Source of the DNA: Streptococcus sp.
GTDB lineage: Bacteria > Bacillota > Bacilli > Lactobacillales > Streptococcaceae
Assembly (NCBI GenBank): GCA_030825825.1
Contig: JAPJPE010000004.1
Location: 1 to 12,225 of the forward strand
DNA: 12,225 nucleotides
Reading direction: 5' to 3'
Shown here: positions 1 to 5,773 of the stretch, one piece after another
Layout of the letters: every line of letters starts with the position of its first letter
How positions within the stretch are numbered: position 1 is the stretch's first letter
Position numbers and translations under genes: made by a program
Notes under the pieces: model-generated
What the model saw: only the letters and a program-made list of their open reading frames with translations
Database searches by the model: none
Told to the model about the DNA's origin: nothing

Positions 1-718
1 TTTGCAGAAAAGTCAGAGACTCTTTCACTTCTGGAGCTGTCAGCTTGAGCATGCCACCCTGGAAGAGATGACCTCCATTTGCCGCTAAGGCTTCTTTCCA
101 GGTGTATTCTGTACTTCCAAATTGGTCCAATTGCCCATCCCCATTGGTATCCTTGGTTAGTTTCTTGCAAATCGTATAGAACTCTTCAAGGGTCCAACCT
201 TTTTTGGGAACCGCGATGCCTTCTTTATCCAAGAGATCTTTATTGACACACATCAAAATCGGATTGCTTTCATAAGGTAAGGCATAGGTTTGCCCCTGAT
301 AGACACCGGATTCAAATGCAACGGGATAAAAGGCAGCTTGATCTTTTCGATCCATATAGCCGTTTAACTTTTCTAATACGCCTCGCGCTGCTAATAAGGT
401 AAGATCTTGCTCAGAGACCATAAACACATCTGGCGTCTTTCCTGAGACAATCTTTTCAGAGAGCCAGTCTGAATAATCTGACTGCGGAATCCCGTTTTCA
501 TACTCTACACGGACGTGGGGATGGGATTTTTCAAATTTTTGAATCGCACGATCCAAGGCATGGGAACGTTGACTGGTCGGCACATCCCAGCTAGAACCTG
601 CATAAACGCCGATATGGAGTACGGTCGGTTGCTGTTTCCACCAATAAAAACCTGCGCTCACACAGAGCACAACAAGGAGACCAATCCCCCAACAAAGATG
701 CTTTCGCTTCAATTTCAT
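1..718 (-). CDS. levT: Membrane-tethered sugar-binding protein of the lev four-component system (partial, C-terminus missing)
   Basis: Reading the minus strand from ATG at 718 gives 239 codons with no stop before the window edge, so the C-terminal part is missing. The protein starts with a basic stretch (MKLKRKH) and a hydrophobic segment at about residues 8-26. An ABC-type extracellular solute-binding fold follows, with recognisable pieces such as TPDVFMVSEQDL, LPYESNPILMCVNKDLLDKEG and the LTKDTNGDGQLDQFG loop of family 1 (MalE-like) binding proteins. The cysteines near the hydrophobic segment do not form a canonical lipobox, so a signal anchor is more likely than a lipoprotein. The ATG overlaps the levR stop as ATGA, a sign of translational coupling. 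No permease or ATPase gene is seen beside it; the neighbours are a kinase and a regulator. This fits LevT, the second carbohydrate-binding partner of the LevS/LevR pair in Streptococcus mutans. The family is clear; the symbol rests on gene order and remembered synteny. Confidence 0.8.
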   Translation of the reverse strand, partial: MKLKRKHLCWGIGLLVVLCVSAGFYWWKQQPTVLHIGVYAGSSWDVPTSQRSHALDRAIQKFEKSHPHVRVEYENGIPQSDYSDWLSEKIVSGKTPDVFMVSEQDLTLLAARGVLEKLNGYMDRKDQAAFYPVAFESGVYQGQTYALPYESNPILMCVNKDLLDKEGIAVPKKGWTLEEFYTICKKLTKDTNGDGQLDQFGSTEYTWKEALAANGGHLFQGGMLKLTAPEVKESLTFLQ

Positions 719-1401
719 TCTGTATTTCCTTTAGAAAAATCACGTCTCGTCACTCCTGTTTGGACTGACCAGATCGCTAATTGCGTTCGATCTCGTAGGT
801 TTAATTTCGCCAAAATCGTTGATAAGTAATTGCGCACGGTTCCTTCTGATAAGAAAAGTTTGGCTGCAATTTCTTTATTGGACTCCCCATAGCCGACTTC
901 TTGGATAATGCGCCATTCCGTCGTGCTCAAATCCTTGACATTGTCCTCATCTACAGCAATAGAGAAGTTGGTTTTGGCCATTTGTGAGAAAATTTGAAAG
1001 ACTTTACTAGCGATATTCGGGTTGATCATAGCTCCGCCTTGATGCACCACCTTAATCGCTTCATAGAGTTCCTCTGTCGAGGCTCCCTTTAAAAGATAAC
1101 CTGAAGCACCATACTTGAGTGCACTATAGATAAATTCATCATCATCAAAGGTTGTTAAAATAATAATTTTGATATCTGGGTAGTGTTCTTTGACCTCTTT
1201 TGTGGCTAAAACTCCATCCATGCCTGGCATCCGAATATCCATCAAGATCAGGTCAGGATGTGTCTGCGGAATGCTAGACAAGACGTGATTCCCATCTTCC
1301 ACTGTGGCCACCACTTCGATATCGGGGTGGGCTGACAAAATAATTTTCAGAGATTCTCGAATCAAGGCCTGGTCATCTGCCACCATTACTTTTATCACCA
1401 T
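715..1401 (-). CDS. levR: NarL/LuxR-family response regulator
   Basis: This 228-residue protein has a receiver domain at about 3-118, with the acidic pair D9/D10, phospho-acceptor D55 (LILMDIRMPG), T83 and K105. A LuxR-type helix-turn-helix lies at about 157-212 (NKEIAAKLFLSEGTVRNYLS). It should be phosphorylated by the kinase encoded just upstream and then bind promoter DNA. In S. mutans the LevS/LevR pair activates the fruA fructan hydrolase gene and the levDEFG sugar PTS genes; those targets are not in this window. The ATG at 1401 lies two bases after the kinase stop, and its ribosome binding site (GGGAG) sits inside the end of the kinase gene. Its own stop overlaps the levT start. The usual Arg-Glu pair at the head of the LuxR domain reads Thr-Glu here. 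The family call is very secure; the symbol depends on context. Confidence 0.88.
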   Translation of the reverse strand: MVIKVMVADDQALIRESLKIILSAHPDIEVVATVEDGNHVLSSIPQTHPDLILMDIRMPGMDGVLATKEVKEHYPDIKIIILTTFDDDEFIYSALKYGASGYLLKGASTEELYEAIKVVHQGGAMINPNIASKVFQIFSQMAKTNFSIAVDEDNVKDLSTTEWRIIQEVGYGESNKEIAAKLFLSEGTVRNYLSTILAKLNLRDRTQLAIWSVQTGVTRRDFSKGNTE

Positions 1402-1403
1402 CT

Positions 1404-2720
1404 CTATCTCCCTTCTTTATATTTCGGTAAACTGACGCGCGTGAAAAATCCATCGCGGCTTTCAAATTGAAGCTGTCCTCCTAGGATGGAAATTCGTTCC
1501 ATCATCTGCTTGAGTCCATAGCCATAGGTCAAGGTTTCAAACCCAACCCCGTTGTCCTGCAACTCGATCAGGTAATCTTCTTCATCCTCAAAAAAATGAA
1601 GGCTCATCTGACTGGCATGACCGTGGCGAACCGCATTAGTCATAGACTCTTGGATCACACGAAAGATCGTATCTTCAATCATGACGTCCATATCGACATC
1701 GACCCATTCATAGTGTAAATCAACCTGCAAATTGGAAAGTGTCTGGTACTCGCGGATCATCTTTTCCAAAGCATCTTTGAGAGTTCGTCCCTCAAGGGCA
1801 CCTGGACGGAGGCGATTGAGAGAGCCCCTCACATCCTGGATCCCTTCACGAACCACTTCTGATACACTTTTCACCTGCTCTTTTGCCCGATTGGGATCGA
1901 TATCAATCAAGACCCCAACAGCATCTAAGCCGGCCGAGATCCCTGTTAGCGCGTGTCCCAAGGTATCGTGAATCTCCCGAGCAATCCGCTTGCGCTCTCG
2001 ATCCTCTGCAATTTTCTCAGACAAGGCCATATAGTTGTTCAACTCCGTATTGACCTTCGAAACCATGGCCAACTCTTCTTCCACTTCGTGGTTTTCCGCA
2101 AGAACATTCATAATATAGAACAAAAGCGAAATAATGAAGAGCACCATATTCAAGGCATAGAGGGAATTCTTTAAGAAAAAGGCCAGAATCCGAATGGAGG
2201 CAGGATAAAAATGAATATAGACATCAAGAGAAGGTATCGGAAAGAAAAGCGAAAAGACGTCTGAATTGGTCACAAGAAGCATCAAGAAACTCACTAGGAT
2301 AAACGCAAACCAATACCTGCGGTCTCGCTTGGTATTCAACTCTTTGGAACCATAGAAGATATCCGCAAAAACCAATAGAATAAGCCCGTTATAAGCTACA
2401 TTTTGGACCCACATCAAGAGCAACATCAGGAGGATCTCCAGAATGTTCCACTTATCAAAAATGGACCATCGACTCGTTTGAGACCCGTAACGACTCATGG
2501 AGATCAAGGCAATCCCAGCAAATAAGAGCGCAGACAACCAAAAAGTTGTAGAAGGCGCAAAAGGAATACGCTCTAAACGTTCTACTAATAGGGAGGCTTG
2601 TCGTTGGGCAATGATATAGTTGGTTGCTTGAAGATAGATGATACTGTTGAGCATCACAGCGATAAAATTCACGACCATCAGAATGGCCAAACTGTATCTC
2701 ACACCTCTAAATTTTCTCAT
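1404..2720 (-). CDS. levS: Membrane sensor histidine kinase, HisKA_3 (NarL/DesK) type
   Basis: The N-terminal half holds about six hydrophobic segments within residues 8-210, with only short loops between them. A charged, probably coiled-coil linker follows, then a HisKA_3 dimerisation domain with REIHDTLGHALTGI (phospho-acceptor His about residue 251). The HATPase_c domain has the N-box NAVRHGHAS, the G1 box DNGVGF and GYGLKQMMERI. With so little extracellular sequence the kinase probably does not bind sugar itself, which fits the presence of two tethered binding proteins in the same operon. ATG at 2720 is chosen because it overlaps the levQ stop as TAATG and has a GGGTGG stretch a few bases upstream. 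A GTG at 2729 would add three residues but lacks a ribosome binding site. Its partner is the regulator directly downstream. This is LevS by comparison with the S. mutans lev cluster. Confidence 0.86.
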   Translation of the reverse strand: MRKFRGVRYSLAILMVVNFIAVMLNSIIYLQATNYIIAQRQASLLVERLERIPFAPSTTFWLSALLFAGIALISMSRYGSQTSRWSIFDKWNILEILLMLLLMWVQNVAYNGLILLVFADIFYGSKELNTKRDRRYWFAFILVSFLMLLVTNSDVFSLFFPIPSLDVYIHFYPASIRILAFFLKNSLYALNMVLFIISLLFYIMNVLAENHEVEEELAMVSKVNTELNNYMALSEKIAEDRERKRIAREIHDTLGHALTGISAGLDAVGVLIDIDPNRAKEQVKSVSEVVREGIQDVRGSLNRLRPGALEGRTLKDALEKMIREYQTLSNLQVDLHYEWVDVDMDVMIEDTIFRVIQESMTNAVRHGHASQMSLHFFEDEEDYLIELQDNGVGFETLTYGYGLKQMMERISILGGQLQFESRDGFFTRVSLPKYKEGR

Positions 2721-3703
2721 TACTGCCACCCATTCACATCAAAGTGATCGATGTTTTCCTTTGTCATCATTTGAACCGGAATGGTTATTTCTTTTTGGTA
2801 GCTCTTCCCATCAGCCATATCTTGGATGACCTCCATCACGCGGTCTCCCATCTTCAACGGAGACTGGGCAACGGTTCCTACGACATCATCTGTTGAGTGT
2901 AGCAAGGCTTTCATATCTGGTGAGCCATCAATCCCATAGATCGCAATGGGATGGGTGATCCCTTGCTCCTTGATCGCTGCTAAAGCTCCTATAGCTGAAC
3001 GGTCATTCAAGGCGACTAGAGTATCGACATTCCCCCCTGACTGCAAAAACTTACGGACAGCGGGCATGGCGATCTCCGTCTGACCCTTGGTTTCTAGTTC
3101 CGAGATGATCTGATAAGACCCATGTCCTTTGATGGTATCCTTAAATCCCTGAATCCGCGTATCTGCCGAAACAGTCCCCTTATGCTCCAAGAGAAGGATC
3201 CGAGCATTTGAAGAGCGTTTCATCAACTCTTTCGCAATCAAGACTCCTGCTTGGTAGTTGTCGGAGACAATGCTGGCATCCGGCTTAAAATGCTTGAGCT
3301 GGGTATCAACTGCAATGATCTTAATTCCTTGTTTTCTAGCTTTTTTAAGAGCCCTTAAAATGGGCTGACTATCCCCTTTGACCGGATTAATCACAATCAC
3401 ATTTACTTTTTGGGCGCAAAAATCATCGATCTGCTGGCTCTGCCTTTTTTCATCCAATTCCGGATCTCGAACAGATACAAGAGCCCCTCTCTCATCGGCA
3501 ATTCGACTAATTTCCGAATGAATACTTTTATAGAACTCATTGTTCATGGTCATATAGGTGACACCGATCTTGGTCTGATCCTTGATGCTACTGGTTTGAC
3601 AAACGGCATAGATCCACAAGAGGATGCAGGCCACTGGAATCACCAGTAAAACCCGTTTTATCAGCCATTTCAACCGTTCTTTTCTTTCTTCTTTCCCCTT
3701 CAA
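2720..3703 (-). CDS. levQ: Membrane-anchored ribose-type (Peripla_BP_4) sugar-binding protein, co-sensor
   Basis: This 327-residue protein has a basic N-terminus and one hydrophobic segment at about 17-35. A type 1 periplasmic-binding fold of the RbsB group follows. Diagnostic pieces are KIGVTYMTMNNEFYKSI (first strand and sugar loop), VNVIVINPVKGD, IIAVDT, SIVSDNYQAG, DTRIQGF, ALNDRSAIGAL and YGIDGSPDM. The cysteine at residue 35 is in YAVC, which is not a proper lipobox, so the protein is probably a membrane-tethered receptor rather than a transport lipoprotein. No transporter genes accompany it; it leads a kinase-regulator operon, as LevQ does in S. mutans, where it is needed to activate the lev and fruA targets. 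The start is TTG at 3703, with AAGGA about seven bases upstream. A second in-frame TTG at 3673 is possible but has a weaker ribosome binding site, and there is no earlier ATG. The fold is secure; the exact start and the symbol are less so. Confidence 0.82.
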   Translation of the reverse strand: MKGKEERKERLKWLIKRVLLVIPVACILLWIYAVCQTSSIKDQTKIGVTYMTMNNEFYKSIHSEISRIADERGALVSVRDPELDEKRQSQQIDDFCAQKVNVIVINPVKGDSQPILRALKKARKQGIKIIAVDTQLKHFKPDASIVSDNYQAGVLIAKELMKRSSNARILLLEHKGTVSADTRIQGFKDTIKGHGSYQIISELETKGQTEIAMPAVRKFLQSGGNVDTLVALNDRSAIGALAAIKEQGITHPIAIYGIDGSPDMKALLHSTDDVVGTVAQSPLKMGDRVMEVIQDMADGKSYQKEITIPVQMMTKENIDHFDVNGWQ

Positions 3704-3734
3704 ACTCCGTTCCTTTTCTGAAAGTTTTGAATAT

Positions 3735-3762
3735 ATATTACTTTATTTTACTACTTTTTCAA
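3735..3762 (-). promoter_or_regulatory. Candidate promoter of the lev operon
   Basis: On the minus strand a TTGAAA box (3762-3757) is followed after 16 bases by TAATAT (3740-3735), within a very A/T-rich tract upstream of levQ. The -35 box is good; the -10 is only moderate, and overlapping TATATA/TATATT alternatives exist at longer spacing. No other promoter is needed, because the four lev genes overlap or abut. No clear operator for LevR was recognised. Confidence 0.45.
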
Positions 3763-3845
3763 GATAAATGCTGGCTTTTATTGTACAGATGCATATTTTT
3801 GATTTATTTTTAAAAGAGTAGTTCCCGAATGAAACCCCTACCAAG

Positions 3846-3883
3846 TATCAAAAAAGCTGGTCTATAAACGAACCAGCTTTCTT
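3846..3883 (-). terminator. Rho-independent terminator after ssbB
   Basis: A 9-bp perfect stem (AAAGCTGGT at 3853-3861 with ACCAGCTTT at 3872-3880) closes a 10-base loop. On the minus strand the right arm runs into six T residues just past the ssbB stop at 3893. It separates ssbB from the lev promoter. The plus-strand side is also followed by C and seven Ts, so it could act in both directions, although no plus-strand gene needs it. Confidence 0.85.
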
Positions 3884-3892
3884 TTTTTATTT

Positions 3893-4288
3893 CTAAAAAG
3901 GAAGATCTTCCTCTTCTAAGATGATATCGGCTAAATCTCCTGTTCCACCATTTTCACGCATAGCCCGCTGAGCCCGGCTCTCTAGCAATTGAAAACTTTG
4001 GCAGAGGACCTCTGTCACATACTGCATGACGCCATTTTTCTCGTAGCGGCGCGTCCGAATCTCTCCATCCAAAGAGATCAAGCTCCCTTTACTGGCGTAA
4101 CTAGCCATGGTTTCAGCCAATTTCCCCCAGACAACCACATTGACAAAATCAGTCTCTCGCTCCCCGTTTTGGTCCTTGTAGCGACGATTGACCGCAACGG
4201 TCACTCGGGCAACGGATTTGTCTGTGCTGGTTTTATGCAATTCTGGAGCCGCCACTAGGCGACCGATTAAAATAACTTTATTATACAT
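3893..4288 (-). CDS. ssbB: Competence-type single-stranded DNA-binding protein SsbB
   Basis: A 131-residue single OB-fold protein. The N-terminus MYNKVILIGRLVAAPEL, the core SVARVTVAVNRRYKDQNGE and TDFVNVVVWGKLAE are typical of bacterial SSB. A short acidic tail ends in EEEDLPF, the C-terminal motif that SSBs use to contact partner proteins. The length and lack of a long Gly/Gln linker match streptococcal SsbB (about 131 residues) rather than housekeeping SsbA (about 155-165). SsbB coats incoming transforming DNA. Two ATG codons lie in tandem at 4291 and 4288; AGGAGG at 4300-4295 is only three bases from the first but six from the second, so the second is preferred and gives the usual length. 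The gene stands alone, with a cin-box upstream and its own terminator downstream, as expected for a late competence gene. Confidence 0.93.
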   Translation of the reverse strand: MYNKVILIGRLVAAPELHKTSTDKSVARVTVAVNRRYKDQNGERETDFVNVVVWGKLAETMASYASKGSLISLDGEIRTRRYEKNGVMQYVTEVLCQSFQLLESRAQRAMRENGGTGDLADIILEEEDLPF

Positions 4289-4307
4289 CATTTACCTCCT
4301 ATCTATT

Positions 4308-4315
4308 TATTCGAA
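4308..4315 (-). promoter_or_regulatory. Candidate cin-box (ComX/SigX promoter element) of ssbB
   Basis: Reading the minus strand, TTCGAATA lies 16 bases before the preferred or tandem ssbB start and directly after a run of Ts. It differs from the streptococcal late-competence consensus TACGAATA only at the second base. Position, T-rich flank and gene identity all fit control by the alternative sigma factor ComX, as known for pneumococcal ssbB. No convincing housekeeping promoter is seen. Confidence 0.72.
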
Positions 4316-4349
4316 AAAATTTCAAAAAATGGAGGTGGCAAACCAAAAT

Positions 4350-4382
4350 CAAAAAAATCTAGGATTCAAAAAATCCTAGATT
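4350..4382 (-). terminator. Rho-independent terminator after ytpR
   Basis: An 11-bp perfect stem (4356-4366 with 4372-4382) has a 5-base loop and is followed on the minus strand by a run of seven Ts, starting eight bases after the ytpR stop. It ends the DUF4651-thioredoxin-ytpR transcript and insulates ssbB from it. Confidence 0.9.
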
Positions 4383-4389
4383 CTTCTCT

Positions 4390-5016
4390 TTATTCATGCC
4401 AGTGACGAGCAGGATCAAATGGTGTTCCTGCTACTTCTGCGTCATCCAATTCAATAATGCCTCGTTTTTGAGGAGCATTTGGCAAGTGCAATTCGCGAGG
4501 ACTGCACATCATGCCATAGCTTTTTTCTCCACGAAGAGCTCCTGGGAAAATCAAGCTGCCATCCGGCATCATGGCACCTGGAAGAGCAACAATGGTCTTG
4601 AGACCCACCCGCGCATTTGGAGCCCCTGCTACGATCTGAACCGTCTTATCTGCCCCAACTGCTACTTGGCAGATATTCAAGTGGTCACTATCTGGATGGG
4701 CCACCATTTCAAGGATTTCTCCCACCACAAATTTTGGTTCCCGATCATTGACCAAGCGTTCTGAAAAACCTTCTCTTTCCAATTCTTGGTTCAAACGATC
4801 CACTTGCTCATCTGTCAAAAAGACTTGGCCATTGCCTTCGATGGCGAAGAAAGATGAGGCGTCAAAAATATTCCAGGCAACGGTATCTTGGTTGTCCTCA
4901 CGGTAAACGCGAGCTACTTTTCCTTTTCTCTCCACCGCGAGCTTTGCTTCTCCACTATTTTTCAAGGTCAGCATCAATACATCGCCGACTTGTTCTTTGT
5001 TGTATGTTACAATCAT
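4390..5016 (-). CDS. ytpR: YtpR family tRNA-binding-domain protein
   Basis: A 208-residue protein. The N-terminal part (1-90) matches the small domain that precedes the RNA-binding fold in YtpR/DUF4479 proteins. The C-terminal part (about 93-200) is a tRNA-binding OB-fold of the EMAPII/MetRS-C type: FVVGEILEMVAHPDSDHLNI, QIVAGAPNARVG, VALPGAMMPDG and LRGEKSYGMMCSPRELHLP. The same fold lies at the N-terminus of the PheRS beta chain, so these proteins are often mislabelled as PheRS beta-like; there is no synthetase catalytic domain here. The cellular role is not established, and tRNA binding is inferred from the fold. ATG at 5016 follows an AGGAG whose first bases lie in the stop codon of the thioredoxin gene nine bases upstream, so the two are probably co-translated. 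It is the last gene of the operon. Confidence 0.9.
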   Translation of the reverse strand: MIVTYNKEQVGDVLMLTLKNSGEAKLAVERKGKVARVYREDNQDTVAWNIFDASSFFAIEGNGQVFLTDEQVDRLNQELEREGFSERLVNDREPKFVVGEILEMVAHPDSDHLNICQVAVGADKTVQIVAGAPNARVGLKTIVALPGAMMPDGSLIFPGALRGEKSYGMMCSPRELHLPNAPQKRGIIELDDAEVAGTPFDPARHWHE

Positions 5017-5025
5017 GTTCTTCTC

Positions 5026-5343
5026 CTATTTTAATCCTGCTAAGAATGCTGTAATCTGGGCTTTAGTTTTCCGATCCCGATTGACAAACCGTCCGATTTC
5101 CTTATCCTTTTCAAGTACCACCAAACTAGGGATCCCATAAACATCCCAGACTTTCGCCAGATCCATATAGGCATCTCGGTCAATTAAGATAAAGGTAAAT
5201 TCGGGATTTTCAGCCTCAATCTCCGGCAAAAAAGGCTTGAGATAACGACAATCCCCACACCAGTCGGCTGAAAAGACAAAGACTTTCTTGCCCTCTTGCT
5301 CTACATAAGAAGCAATTTCTTCTAGAGAATTTGGTGTAATCAT
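5026..5343 (-). CDS. Thioredoxin family protein with CGDC active site
   Basis: A 105-residue single thioredoxin domain. The redox motif is WCGDC (C29 and C32) after FVFSADW, and the cis-proline loop is YGIPSLVVL (about residues 70-78). The canonical thioredoxin motif is WCGPC; Asp in place of Pro usually shifts the redox potential and is common in this streptococcal subfamily. There is no signal peptide, so it acts in the cytoplasm, probably as a disulfide reductase for an unidentified partner. The start ATG overlaps the stop of the upstream DUF4651 gene (ATGA, four bases), and the stop overlaps the ribosome binding site of ytpR. It is probably not the main TrxA, which normally carries CGPC; a dedicated partner encoded in the operon is possible but not shown. 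Confidence 0.88.
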   Translation of the reverse strand: MITPNSLEEIASYVEQEGKKVFVFSADWCGDCRYLKPFLPEIEAENPEFTFILIDRDAYMDLAKVWDVYGIPSLVVLEKDKEIGRFVNRDRKTKAQITAFLAGLK

Positions 5344-5630
5344 AGTTTTTCCTCTTCGTACTGCAAAAGACCATCCTCATAGACAAAGCGGTAATGGCGC
5401 TCATCTTCAAAAATGACGCCTCCTACTAAACGCTCTTCACTAGACTCGTAGAGTTCCACATACAAGGTCGCAATCGTCCCCATAGCTTCCATTTGTTCCC
5501 GTACTTCTGCTACTAACTCTTCTTGAGTACGGAGACGCTTTTGATCTTTGGCAATTTTATAAACACCGGCCGCAAGAGCTCCTGCACTTGCTACAGCCAG
5601 ACTAGACAAAATAATTTTTTTAGCTTTCAT
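5340..5630 (-). CDS. DUF4651 small membrane-anchored protein
   Basis: With ATG at 5630 this is a 96-residue protein. It has a basic start (MKAKK), a hydrophobic stretch at about 6-22 that could be a signal anchor, and a mostly charged C-terminal domain (about 28-96) rich in Glu. It resembles the DUF4651 proteins found before a thioredoxin gene in streptococci; their function is unknown. The reading frame is open further upstream, to 5756, but that extension would cover both divergent promoters and codes for unlikely sequence, so I reject it. No good ribosome binding site precedes ATG 5630, and the promoter places the transcript start almost on the ATG. It is first in a three-gene operon with the thioredoxin and ytpR. 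The family assignment is from memory of the pattern; the gene itself is well supported by coupling to its neighbour. Confidence 0.8.
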   Translation of the reverse strand: MKAKKIILSSLAVASAGALAAGVYKIAKDQKRLRTQEELVAEVREQMEAMGTIATLYVELYESSEERLVGGVIFEDERHYRFVYEDGLLQYEEEKL

Positions 5631-5637
5631 AGTGCCT

Positions 5638-5666
5638 ATTGTAACACAAAATAAGCAGAGGGACAA
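5638..5666 (-). promoter_or_regulatory. Promoter of the DUF4651-thioredoxin-ytpR operon
   Basis: On the minus strand TTGTCC (5666-5661) is followed after exactly 17 bases by TACAAT (5643-5638), which is preceded by TG to give an extended -10. The start point expected about seven bases after the -10 falls at 5631-5630, on or next to the A of the ATG. This predicts a leaderless or near-leaderless message. Confidence 0.7.
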
Positions 5667-5742
5667 TGGTCTAGGCTGGATCTCCTCCTTCAGTTTTTCG
5701 AGACCGATTTCTATAATAACGCTACCATCCTTGTAGAAAAAG

Positions 5743-5751
5743 TGATAAAAT
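5743..5751 (+). promoter_or_regulatory. Candidate extended -10 promoter of pepA
   Basis: TGATAAAAT (TG at 5743-5744, -10 TAAAAT at 5746-5751) lies 23 bases before the pepA ATG. No good -35 is seen at 16-18 bases, and the TTGTAG at 5731 is too close, so it would rely on the extended -10. GAAGG (5763-5767) is the ribosome binding site. Confidence 0.5.
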
Positions 5752-5773
5752 AGCATCAGAAAGAAGGTAACCT

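Noticed and set aside
3829..3843. Near match to a catabolite-response element (ATGAAACCCCTACCA) upstream of the lev promoter
   Set aside because: It fits the loose consensus except that the central CG, the most conserved part, reads CC. It also lies well upstream, next to the ssbB terminator. A CcpA site would make sense for a sugar operon, but the match is not good enough to call.
3893..4288. Functional link between ssbB and the neighbouring lev operon
   Set aside because: They are separated by a terminator and use different promoter types; the adjacency is a shared synteny feature of some streptococci rather than evidence for a common role.
4390..5016. Reading the YtpR protein as a phenylalanyl-tRNA synthetase beta fragment
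   Set aside because: It shares only the tRNA-binding fold. The gene is full length for YtpR and has its own start, terminator and N-terminal domain.
5631..5756. N-terminal extension of the DUF4651 reading frame up to 5756
   Set aside because: It would overlap both divergent promoters, has no ribosome binding site and encodes a sequence unlike the rest. The ATG at 5630 gives a compact basic-hydrophobic start.
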